A stretch of DNA of 17,965 nucleotides from contig CAYXUT010000047.1 in assembly GCA_964468005.1 (NCBI GenBank), forward strand, positions 1 to 17,965, written 5' to 3'. The stretch is from TMED8 sp964468005. GTDB taxonomy: Bacteria; Pseudomonadota; Alphaproteobacteria; Rhodospirillales; Casp-alpha2. Under the pieces are notes generated by a model, which searched no databases, was not told the origin of the DNA, and worked only from the letters and a program-made list of their open reading frames with translations. Of the stretch, positions 5,445 through 12,505 are shown in pieces. The position numbers and the translations under genes were made by a program. Every line of letters begins with the position of its first letter. The stretch's first letter is position 1.

Positions 5445-8186
5445 TTACGCCTCCTTGCGCACGGCCACGCGCATTAGATCGGCTCCGCTGCCCGTTGCGT
5501 CGGTGAGAGATAGTGATAGCGCGGTAATGGTATTCAGGCTCGCCATATTGAAGTCCTTGGCAACCGGCGTCGCCCAATGATCGAACTGACCGATCATCAA
5601 TACGGTATCGGGGCGTATACCCTCACGCAGCACAGCGCGGCTCGATGTCGTGCCGGCTGCGGATTCGACGGTGATCGGGTCTCCATCCTTTATATCAAGC
5701 TCGCGCGCGCGCGTCCGGTTGATGACGACACCATTGTGGCCGGAAACGTTCTCGGCCATTTCACGAATCAAAGGGATACCAACATTGGCGCCCCAGGCGT
5801 ACTGCATGGACCGTGATGTGAGTGCCCAGAACGGAAACTCGTCCGGATCACGGCCGACCTCTGTGGCATAGTTGGTCCAGATGTCAGAAAACCGTTCGTA
5901 ACCCGGAAACGGCTCATATTCCGTCAATTGATGATCCCACCATTCGATGCCGCTTTCGTGCAGACGTTCGCGCAATTGCGCACCGTGGCGCTTGATGCGC
6001 TCTTGGAAGGGAATTTCGAACCTGAGCCCCTGGTCTTTCAAGCGCGGCTGAAGATACCATTCGAGTTGTGAGAAGGGCCTGAGCAAGAAACCGTGTTCCT
6101 TGAAGTAGTCGATACCGACGACCTCTTCACCATTGGTCAGGTCGTGGCTGGCAGCCTTGGCAACTGCATCCCAGATCTCCTCGTGGCCGTATTCACGTTC
6201 TGGATCGAGGGCATAGTCGAACCCCTTGCCCGTCAACCGCATGCCTGCCGAGCCCCGGTTGATGGCTTCATTGTACTGGCTCAGGATGCCGATTCTCTTG
6301 GCCAGCTCAGTGCCGATGTCGGTCATGTCCATGCATTCGCCGGCCGGCTGCACCGCCGGTTGGCGCACGGCCCAACCTTCGTGCCACCAAAAGTTCTCGC
6401 CCGATCCGGTACCGCCCAAACGGCTTAGTTGCAGGCTTTCTATGTCGCCCGCTTCCGGCAGCAAAACGTCCGCCATGTAGTTGGTCTCGTCCAGCGTGTA
6501 GGCAAAGGCCACCGTGAACGGAAACTCTGCAATACGTTCAGCCACTTCTGGCGCATTCCAAGACGAGATCGCTGGGTTGGTGCGATAACAGAGCCAGAGT
6601 TCCGGGAGTGTCTGGCGCGGCCAGGCGTCCGGGCTTTCCTTCTGGAATAGCCAAGGCAGGTGCGCGGGCCCAAGCGCCGCCGACCATGGCGAATTGCCGG
6701 CAAGCGGTACCAACGTCATGAATCCGTTGCGGATACCGGGCTTCGATGCCCAAGATCCTTTGTCCGTGGCGTTGAATGGGTAATGCATGAATCCATCCGG
6801 TCCCGGCGTCGCGCTATTGAGGCGGTTGTTGGCCGGCCGGTTCAAGCGCACCTTGGTACCAAGCGTACCACCCGGCACTTCCAACGCGCCCACCAGGCAA
6901 GCCAGCGTCGTGCGCCCCCAAGTCATCTGGTAGCCACCCCAGCCATTGTTGACACCCTTGCCAAGCATGATACCGACGGGCCTAAGCGGCAGCGTGCGGC
7001 CATCGATCTCGATGGTCTGACCAACCCGCGCATGGGCGAGAAACTCATCCGCAATGCGACGGATGGTCTCAGCCGGCACATCACATTCCAATTCCGCCCA
7101 TTCCGGCGTGAACTTCGCTATGTGCTCGATCAACAGTTCGAAAGCCGGCCGAGCCTCGGCGCCCTCATGGTGCCACTCCTCGTCGTCGGGGCCCTGTTCG
7201 ATTCCTGTAATCTTGTAGCTGCCTTCCAGTGCTGGTTCGGAGATCTTGGCGTCATAGGGCTTGGCGGTGTTGTCAGCGGCGTCCCAAATCAGCGGCTTGT
7301 GGCTTTCGGCGTCGCGCATGAAGTAACCGTTGGGACCGACCAAATAGGGAGAATTGGTTTCGGTCCTGAGGAACGGCACATCGCAGACCTCACGCCAATT
7401 GCGTTCGTGCAGGACGCGATAAATGATGGCGAATAGGAAGGCAGGATCGCTTTTCGGCTTGATCGGTACCCACTCGGCTGACAATGCGCCGGTCACCGAC
7501 ATGTGCGGCTCGATCTGCACGCGCTTCAGGCCACGTCCACGTGCATTGGCTTCGCGCCAAACACCGCAAACCCCGGCGGATGCTTCCTGGTTGTTGCCGA
7601 AATTCAGGATGTAGTCGCAATTTTGCGAATCAACGACCACCGTAAAGGCCCGATGCCAGAGCTCTCCATAGAGATGCTCCGAGTGGTAGCACTTGGCGCC
7701 CTGCCCCGAGCCGAAACCGAAATCAGCTGTCCCCCAGGCCGACAAGAATGCCGGAAAAGCCCCCATGTAGCGCGCCGGCGTACCGCCGCCGCCAAATGTG
7801 ACGGCAACTTTAGGATAACCCTCCTCGTCGCGCAGCCCTTCGGCCTTGATCTTATTGAACCGCGCCGCGACCATATCGAGCGCCTGATCCCAGGAAATTT
7901 CGACGAATCCCGGGTCATGTTTGCGTCCCTTTAAAGGGTTCGTGCGCTTCATCGGACGGGTGATGCGGTTGGGGTTGTAGGTCTTCTGGATTAGCCCATA
8001 GGCCTTGACGCAGACCCTTCCTTGAGCTGGGTGTTCGACGGCATCAAAGTTAGGTTCGATACTGCGTGCAACACCGTCCTCAACTTCAACCTTGAAGAGA
8101 TCAGGCCCGCAGACGCATTGGTTGCAGTAGACCGGAACCTTGCGGCGCGAAGCGCCTTTTTCCGCATCCCCATCCGGCGGTGTCAT
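5445..8186 (-). CDS. molybdopterin oxidoreductase catalytic subunit, PadB-like
   Basis: A 913-residue bis-MGD oxidoreductase of the DMSO reductase family. The N-terminal Fe-S motif reads YCNQCVCGPD with a fourth cysteine in GRVCVKAYG: C21, C24, C26 and C59, a CxxCxC spacing unlike the usual CxxCxxxC. A probable molybdenum ligand is C166 in GQGAKCYHSEH. The C-terminal region (about 780-913) has the usual molydopterin dinucleotide-binding character, for example SGHNGVVINRTRARELDIKDGD. There is no Tat signal, so the enzyme is cytoplasmic, as phenylacetyl-CoA:acceptor oxidoreductase PadB is thought to be; size and the GPD-type N-terminus also recall PadB. The stop and start overlap the thioesterase gene as ATGA (8183-8186). 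Substrate is inferred to be a CoA thioester; other inorganic or sulfur substrates of this family cannot be excluded. Confidence 0.88.
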   Translation of the reverse strand: MTPPDGDAEKGASRRKVPVYCNQCVCGPDLFKVEVEDGVARSIEPNFDAVEHPAQGRVCVKAYGLIQKTYNPNRITRPMKRTNPLKGRKHDPGFVEISWDQALDMVAARFNKIKAEGLRDEEGYPKVAVTFGGGGTPARYMGAFPAFLSAWGTADFGFGSGQGAKCYHSEHLYGELWHRAFTVVVDSQNCDYILNFGNNQEASAGVCGVWREANARGRGLKRVQIEPHMSVTGALSAEWVPIKPKSDPAFLFAIIYRVLHERNWREVCDVPFLRTETNSPYLVGPNGYFMRDAESHKPLIWDAADNTAKPYDAKISEPALEGSYKITGIEQGPDDEEWHHEGAEARPAFELLIEHIAKFTPEWAELECDVPAETIRRIADEFLAHARVGQTIEIDGRTLPLRPVGIMLGKGVNNGWGGYQMTWGRTTLACLVGALEVPGGTLGTKVRLNRPANNRLNSATPGPDGFMHYPFNATDKGSWASKPGIRNGFMTLVPLAGNSPWSAALGPAHLPWLFQKESPDAWPRQTLPELWLCYRTNPAISSWNAPEVAERIAEFPFTVAFAYTLDETNYMADVLLPEAGDIESLQLSRLGGTGSGENFWWHEGWAVRQPAVQPAGECMDMTDIGTELAKRIGILSQYNEAINRGSAGMRLTGKGFDYALDPEREYGHEEIWDAVAKAASHDLTNGEEVVGIDYFKEHGFLLRPFSQLEWYLQPRLKDQGLRFEIPFQERIKRHGAQLRERLHESGIEWWDHQLTEYEPFPGYERFSDIWTNYATEVGRDPDEFPFWALTSRSMQYAWGANVGIPLIREMAENVSGHNGVVINRTRARELDIKDGDPITVESAAGTTSSRAVLREGIRPDTVLMIGQFDHWATPVAKDFNMASLNTITALSLSLTDATGSGADLMRVAVRKEA

Positions 8187-8599
8187 ATCCCTTTGGCCTC
8201 ACTCATCTTCGCTCGCTTGGCCTCAAGGCGGCTTTTCTGTTGACCCAGTTCGACGACGAAACGCGCGTGCTTGCCACGCCCGACCTGGTCGATTTGGTCG
8301 TGCACCTCGAAATCGAAGGATATCTTAGGTCCCTTAACCTCGGTCACAGTGGCGGTGATATCCGTCCACATGCCGATTAGGGTCGGCCCCATATGGTCGA
8401 TTTCGACCCGGATGCCGACGGAATTCTCGTTATCGTCCAAGAATTCTTTAACGAACTGGAGACAAGTCTGTTCCATATCGCGTACCATCTCGGGCGTCGC
8501 ATAGACCCGTAGGTCCTCGCCCATGAAGCCGATGGTGCGGCCCTTGTCGATATCAATGCGTCTGGTTCGGCTCATGCCGACTTCAAGGCCGTCTTTCAT
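8183..8599 (-). CDS. FlK-type hotdog thioesterase
   Basis: A 138-residue single hotdog-fold protein opening MKDGLEVGMSRTRRIDI, close in layout to fluoroacetyl-CoA thioesterase FlK. FlK's catalytic triad T42-E50-H76 is matched by T35 (YATPEM), E43 and H69 (EIDHMGP) with identical spacings of 8 and 26 residues, so it is predicted to hydrolyse an acyl-CoA in the cytoplasm. The C-terminal 20 residues (ELGQQKSRLEAKRAKM) form a charged helix. The ATG at 8599 has CAGGAG upstream and overlaps the stop of the synthetase fragment as ATGA; its own stop overlaps the molybdoenzyme start the same way. This strict coupling suggests a role in the same pathway, either releasing the oxidised acid or clearing a toxic or dead-end CoA ester. 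The substrate is unknown. Confidence 0.85.
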   Translation of the reverse strand: MKDGLEVGMSRTRRIDIDKGRTIGFMGEDLRVYATPEMVRDMEQTCLQFVKEFLDDNENSVGIRVEIDHMGPTLIGMWTDITATVTEVKGPKISFDFEVHDQIDQVGRGKHARFVVELGQQKSRLEAKRAKMSEAKGI

Positions 8600-9039
8600 A
8601 ATGCGATCTCCTGTTTGGGTTGGCAGGCATAGATTTTTAGAAGGTCGTGTTTAAGGACTTTGCCCATAGCGCTTTTCGGCAGTTCCTCCACAAAGACCAT
8701 GCTTCTAAGAATCTTGTAACTGCCGATGTGCTCGCGACAAAGGCCAATCAGTTCTTCGCTCGACGGCCGCCAATCAGGCGCCGGCACGATGATGGCAAAC
8801 AATGCCTCGCCAAACTTCCGATCGGGTACGCCAATCACCGATACCTCCCTGACACCATCGTGACGACCAATTATCTCTTCTACCTCGCGGGTATAAATAT
8901 TCTCACCGCCCGAAATGATCATGTCCCGCTTGCGATCCACGAGATACAGAAAACCGTCCGCGTCCAGTCGGCCAACATCGCCGGCTTTGTACCATGGAGC
9001 CGGATGGTATTCTGCAGGGCTGAAGTCAGCGTCAACACG
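8596..9039 (-). pseudogene. 5'-truncated acyl-CoA synthetase, C-terminal part only
   Basis: From 9039 down to the TGA at 8596 the minus strand encodes about 147 residues typical of the end of an AMP-forming acyl-CoA synthetase: FSPAEYHPAPWYKAGDVG, then LDADGFLYLVDRKRD, MIISGGENIYTREVEE (hinge and A8 region) and a final ELPKSAMGKVLKHDLLK with the catalytic lysine of motif A10. The preceding 350-400 residues that bind ATP and substrate are absent: a TGA stands at 9040-9042 and the DNA beyond shows no synthetase homology in any frame I could read. There is no in-frame ATG; the only starts are GTGs such as 8940, which would give a 114-residue lid domain. It overlaps the thioesterase by ATGA, so it was the first gene of the operon. 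It is probably a dead remnant. Confidence 0.8.
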
Positions 9040-9534
9040 TCAGACTTTTCCCCGATAGTCTGGATGTCATGATGGTCTCCCTTGCGCCCAAACCTATCAC
9101 GCCCACCCACATTAAAAACGTTTTTTGCCGGTGGCGGTTCCATGCCAAAGTATGGATTGTAATGGGTCGACTTCTCTGGCCAGTGTCTCGGCTGACGCAA
9201 CGCCAAGAAAATTGCCACCAGGGAGAAAATTTATGGATACCAAGCCCCCGCCTTTTCTCTTGGCCGTGTCATCGGACGCTACCCACGTAGAATAATAAGC
9301 AAGGCAAAAACCAGCATGCGCCCGAGACGGGCGGCAGCACCTTTCAACATCGTTATTCTCCAATGTTCAAAACATTACAGGCAATTCACAAGAATATTTC
9401 GCACCAATAGCATCATCCTCTGCAACTTCGTGACCGTTTGGCACAATTACTAGGTCAGCGTCGCACATTTCGGGAATCTGGCCCCAATCTTGCCTTACAT
9501 TTAGTAATAATGGGAAGCGCGGCGGTTTCATTCG

Positions 9535-9561
9535 CATTTGCGCATGAATAATAGGCAAATG
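9535..9561. repeat. inverted repeat upstream of amtB
   Basis: CATTTGC at 9535-9541 and GCAAATG at 9555-9561 are perfect 7-base arms separated by 13 bases. The arm centres are 20 bases apart, about two helical turns, which suits a dimeric regulator. It sits 73-99 bases before the amtB start. It does not match the NtrC consensus (TGCAC-N7-GTGCA). Confidence 0.35.
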
Positions 9562-9574
9562 GATTTTCTTATGC
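9560..9574 (+). promoter_or_regulatory. weak sigma-54-like -24/-12 element for amtB
   Basis: TGG at 9560-9562 and TGC at 9572-9574 give the GG-N10-GC spacing of sigma-54 promoters, 60 bases before the amtB ATG. Intervening bases do not match the TGGCACG-N4-TTGC consensus well. It is listed because ammonium channel genes are commonly NtrC/sigma-54 controlled; the match itself is weak and could be chance. Confidence 0.2.
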
Positions 9575-9633
9575 CTAATTTTTATGCACATAGGTGCTTT
9601 TCCCATAAGTTGGGCGATATTAGGGGAATAAAC

Positions 9634-10947
9634 ATGATGAAGACGACCTTGAGACGTGCCGCGATCCTGAACATCATCGCATCGGCGCTGGTGGCGTTGC
9701 CTTCGGTGGCGAACGCCGCCGAAGGCACCTTGAGCGGCGCCAATACGGCCTGGATCTTGACCTCGACGGCGTTGGTTTTATTCATGACACTGCCTGGTCT
9801 GGCGCTCTTTTATGCCGGCTTGGTGCAGGCCAAGAACGTACTGTCAGTGATGATGCACTGCTTCGCCATCGCGTGCCTGATGTCGCTGTTGTGGCTGATC
9901 GCGGCCTACAGCCTGGCCTTCGGTGACGGCGGCACCGCCAACGCTTTCGTTGGCGGCTTGGGCAAGGCCATGCTTTCAGGCGTCGGCTTCGATACGTTGA
10001 GCGGAGATATACCTGAATCGGTCTTTTTCATGTTCCAGATGACCTTCGCCATCATTACCCCGGCACTAATCGTCGGCGCCTACCCCGAGCGCATGCGCTT
10101 CCCTGCCGTGCTGCTGTTCAGCGCGTTCTGGTTGCTCATCGTATACGCGCCAGTCTGCCACTGGATCTGGGGTGGCGGCTGGCTCGCAGACATGGGTGTC
10201 ATGGATTTTGCCGGCGGTCTGGTCGTGCACGCCACAGCGGGGACATCAGCATTGGTCGTGGTCAAGTTGCTCGGCAACCGCAAAGACTTTCCCACGCATC
10301 TGCGTCCGCCACATAGCCCGGGCCTGACGATGATGGGTGCGGCTATGCTTTGGGTCGGCTGGTTCGGCTTCAATGCCGGCAGCGCACTGTCGGCCGGCAG
10401 TAGCGCCGGCATGGCCATGACCGTTACCCATATTTCCGCCGCCACCGCGTCGCTGGTATGGGTGGTCATCGAATGGAAGAACTTCGGCAAACCGTCTTTG
10501 GTCGGCATAGTTACCGGCATGGTCGCTGGTCTCGCCACTATCACGCCGGCATCTGGTTTCGTCGGCCCGCTCGGCGGGCTTTGCATCGGCCTTGCCGGCG
10601 GCGGCGTCTGCTATCTCGCGGTCAATATCGTCAAACAGCGTTTCAACCTCGATGATTCGCTCGATGTCTTCGCCGTACACGGTGTAGGCGGCGTTCTTGG
10701 TACCTTGATGGTAGCGGTCTTCGCGCTGCCATCGCTGGGCGGCGTTGGTCTCGCCGAAGGTGTCAGCGTCGGCTCACAGCTTGGCGTCCAGGCAACCGGC
10801 GTTATTGCCGTCCTGGTTTGGTCGGTGATCGCCAGCTTCATAATCCTGAAAATTACCGCCGCGGTAACGGGGCTGCGCGCCGACGACGACGAAATCACCG
10901 AAGGCATGGACCTCGCCTACCACGGTGAGCAGGACTACAACTTCTAG
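9634..10947 (+). CDS. amtB: ammonium channel AmtB
   Basis: A 437-residue Amt/Rh-family channel for NH4+/NH3 uptake across the inner membrane. Residues 1-28 are a cleavable signal peptide (cleavage after ANA), followed by the usual eleven membrane helices. Key E. coli AmtB positions are conserved with a constant offset of 31: twin histidines H199 and H349, D191, the phenylalanine gate F138 and F246, W179 and S250. The C-terminal tail (GLRADDDEITEGMDLAYHGEQDYNF) keeps the conserved cytoplasmic segment that contacts GlnK. The start is the ATG at 9634, with AGGGGA seven bases upstream; an earlier in-frame start at 9538 would add 32 residues ahead of the signal peptide and is rejected. No glnK lies next to it in this window, which is unusual. 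A strong terminator follows. Confidence 0.95.
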   Translation: MMKTTLRRAAILNIIASALVALPSVANAAEGTLSGANTAWILTSTALVLFMTLPGLALFYAGLVQAKNVLSVMMHCFAIACLMSLLWLIAAYSLAFGDGGTANAFVGGLGKAMLSGVGFDTLSGDIPESVFFMFQMTFAIITPALIVGAYPERMRFPAVLLFSAFWLLIVYAPVCHWIWGGGWLADMGVMDFAGGLVVHATAGTSALVVVKLLGNRKDFPTHLRPPHSPGLTMMGAAMLWVGWFGFNAGSALSAGSSAGMAMTVTHISAATASLVWVVIEWKNFGKPSLVGIVTGMVAGLATITPASGFVGPLGGLCIGLAGGGVCYLAVNIVKQRFNLDDSLDVFAVHGVGGVLGTLMVAVFALPSLGGVGLAEGVSVGSQLGVQATGVIAVLVWSVIASFIILKITAAVTGLRADDDEITEGMDLAYHGEQDYNF

Positions 10948-11050
10948 AGTAGGGTTTGGTCGCGCTTCTCCGAAACGCTCGGCTTACGGGTCATTAGGTC
11001 CTTGCCCCCTGGGAGGCAAGGGGTGTCCTTAGCGCAACACGTCATGCCCA

Positions 11051-11079
11051 CCAAAGGGCCCAAGGGCCCTTTGGTTTTT
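11051..11079 (+). terminator. strong rho-independent terminator after amtB
   Basis: CCAAAGGGCCC at 11051-11061 pairs perfectly with GGGCCCTTTGG at 11064-11074, followed by five T. The loop is nominally AA, so in practice the innermost pair opens. It ends amtB transcription and lies just past the end of the convergent SDR gene (stop 11087). The minus-strand side lacks a T run (TGGGC follows), so it works mainly in the plus direction. A second hairpin at 11000-11021 (CCTTGCC / GGCAAGG) without a T run precedes it. Confidence 0.88.
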
Positions 11080-11086
11080 CTCGACA

Positions 11087-11869
11087 TCACACCACCGGGC
11101 AGAGCCCGCCATCAACGTTCAGCGCCACGCCGGAGATATAACTGCCTTGTTCGGACGCCAGGAAACAGGCAGCGTTGGCGAATTCCTCTGCCGTGCCAAG
11201 CCGACCCATGGGCAGCGTAGCGCTCATCTCCGCATAGTATTCATCAAGCGTACGGCCCTTGTCCTCGGCCGCGTGGCGGCGCACCCATTGGTCGCTTTCA
11301 ATGCGCCCGACCAACAACGCATTGACCAATACGTTGTCGGCCACCACTTCCTTGGCTATCACCTTGGTCAGCGCCATGCCCGCCGCCCGAGTAACAGCGG
11401 TCGGGGCGCCTTCCGCCGGCGGCGCCTTGGCTCCGGTATTGAGGATGTTGATCACCCGCCCCCATTTGCGCAAACGCATTTCCGGCAAAGCCAATCGGCA
11501 AAGTCGGATAGCGGCGAACAGCTTGAGATCGATATCGGCCTGCCAGATTTCATCGCTGATATCAGCGAACGGTCCACGCTGGGACGAGCCAGCATTGTTG
11601 ACCACCACGTCAACCTGTCCCAGGGCCTTGACCGCCGCGTCATAGGCCGCCTGGCAGCCCTCGTCAGTGGAGACGTCACCCGGCACACAGACGATCTTGG
11701 CGCTGGTTTTTTGTTCGATCTCGATCTTCGCCTCATCCAGCACCTCGGCACGACGCGCTACAATGGCCACCTCGGCGCCAGCGCCAGCGAAGCGCTCGGC
11801 CATGGCCTTGCCAAGCCCCAGGCTGGCGCCGGTGATCAAGGCCTTGCGGCCATCCATGCGTAATTCCAT
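11087..11869 (-). CDS. SDR-family protein with non-canonical active site
   Basis: A 260-residue short-chain dehydrogenase/reductase fold. The cofactor motif TGASLGLG (13-20), DV at 65-66, NNAG (91-94) and the C-terminal DGGLCPVV ending are normal, so nucleotide binding is likely. The catalytic residues are not: aligning to FabG-type SDRs, the Ser position is N144 (INILNTG), the Tyr is T157 and the Lys is R161 (APTAVTRAAG), and the Asn of the tetrad is D114. I have the impression that a subgroup with a TAVTRAAGMAL motif exists, so this may be a conserved variant rather than decay. Start ATG at 11869 with AAGGGA upstream; MDGRK at 11857 is an alternative. It stands alone, convergent with amtB. 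Any reaction is unknown. Confidence 0.85.
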   Translation of the reverse strand: MELRMDGRKALITGASLGLGKAMAERFAGAGAEVAIVARRAEVLDEAKIEIEQKTSAKIVCVPGDVSTDEGCQAAYDAAVKALGQVDVVVNNAGSSQRGPFADISDEIWQADIDLKLFAAIRLCRLALPEMRLRKWGRVINILNTGAKAPPAEGAPTAVTRAAGMALTKVIAKEVVADNVLVNALLVGRIESDQWVRRHAAEDKGRTLDEYYAEMSATLPMGRLGTAEEFANAACFLASEQGSYISGVALNVDGGLCPVV

Positions 11870-11941
11870 CGTAATTTCCCTTCGATTGGTGTTCTTGAAT
11901 TCAAACGCAGTTAGTGACAGCGTCGCACACGCCAGTGTTGA

Positions 11942-11967
11942 AGTGATTGGTCGTAAATTTAATCACT
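11942..11967. repeat. inverted repeat upstream of copper-related genes
   Basis: AGTGATT at 11942-11948 and AATCACT at 11961-11967 are perfect 7-base arms with a 12-base AT-rich spacer; arm centres are 19 bases apart. It lies in the 192-base divergent gap between the SDR gene (start 11869) and the DUF2946-like gene (start 12062), so it could be an operator for either. No regulator is recognisable from the sequence. Confidence 0.35.
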
Positions 11968-12061
11968 CACTTAACACATGTCATCCCTCGCACTTTCCAA
12001 TCGTTCTAGACTTTCGCCGCGCTTTCGCTAGGATGCGCCTTTTTGAGGGAGACCGACTGTT

Positions 12062-12451
12062 GTGCATGCATTTCGCTCACCCCGGCTGTTCCCGCATCTG
12101 ATCGCACTGGTAGGTGTACTTGCGATCGCAACGCTCGGCATCATGCCAATCGCCAAGCCGCAAGCCGCACCGATAGAGCGCAGCCTAGAAGCGGCTCTGA
12201 ATTTTATATGCACGCCGGGCGGCATCAAGAAACGCCCGCGTTCGTCGGATCAACAGGCTCCCACTCCAGTCGATTCCTGTCTACTCTGCTCGTGCCTATC
12301 GACCCCCGCATTAGCATCGGAAGTGACTTGGCAACCGTTCACCGCCGAAGCCAGAGAAACCACTTCATATGTCCGTGCCTCAGGTACGTTCATAGAACGC
12401 CTCGCCAATCCGAATCTTGGGCCGCGCGCACCGCCGAAATTCCTCGTTTGA
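12062..12451 (+). CDS. DUF2946-like small membrane-linked protein
   Basis: A 129-residue protein with one N-terminal hydrophobic segment (about 10-31, LFPHLIALVGVLAIATLGIM) that serves as signal anchor or signal peptide. It then has FICTPGG, a Pro-rich linker, CLLCSC at about 73-78 and an ending RAPPKFLV. This order (early Cys, later CxxC, terminal ARAPP-type motif) resembles DUF2946, a poorly known family usually found beside copper chaperones and receptors; here the histidines typical of the family are largely missing. Start GTG at 12062 with GAGGGAGA about ten bases upstream; ATG codons nearby are in other frames. The PCuAC gene starts 54 bases after its stop, so the two probably form a copper-handling operon. 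Family assignment is moderate. Confidence 0.6.
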   Translation: MHAFRSPRLFPHLIALVGVLAIATLGIMPIAKPQAAPIERSLEAALNFICTPGGIKKRPRSSDQQAPTPVDSCLLCSCLSTPALASEVTWQPFTAEARETTSYVRASGTFIERLANPNLGPRAPPKFLV

Positions 12452-12505
12452 CCCTACCCCCGCCGTATGGCGGACCGAAACGAAAATCAAACGAAGGACA
12501 AACCT

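Larger units (their letters stand above)
9043..9633. other. gene-poor gap between synthetase remnant and amtB
   Basis: About 590 bases with lower GC than the flanks, especially 9300-9630, and no recognisable gene. Short frames occur on both strands (for example minus 9363-9112) but none has a convincing protein pattern or ribosome site. It must contain the promoter of amtB and whatever now drives the minus-strand operon. An inverted repeat at 9535-9561 and a weak sigma-54-like element at 9560-9574 are described separately. The breakpoint where the synthetase lost its 5' end lies at about 9040. Confidence 0.6.

Noticed and set aside
6660..7436. A 258-codon plus-strand frame inside the molybdoenzyme gene
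   Set aside because: It is antisense to a gene with clear family motifs and has no recognisable domain; long antisense frames are expected in GC-rich genes.
8919..9218. A 99-codon minus-strand frame containing SALQNTIRLHGTKPAM, which resembles an acyl-CoA synthetase N-terminus
   Set aside because: It overlaps, in another frame, the stretch whose own frame reads WYKAGDVGRLDADGFLYL, the true synthetase sequence; the resemblance is a shadow.
9437..9451. TGGCACA resembling a sigma-54 -24 element upstream of amtB
   Set aside because: The -12 position reads TAG instead of TGC, so the essential GC is missing.
11147..11863. A 238-codon plus-strand frame opposite the SDR gene
   Set aside because: It is antisense to a gene with a clear Rossmann motif and NNAG, and has no plausible protein features.
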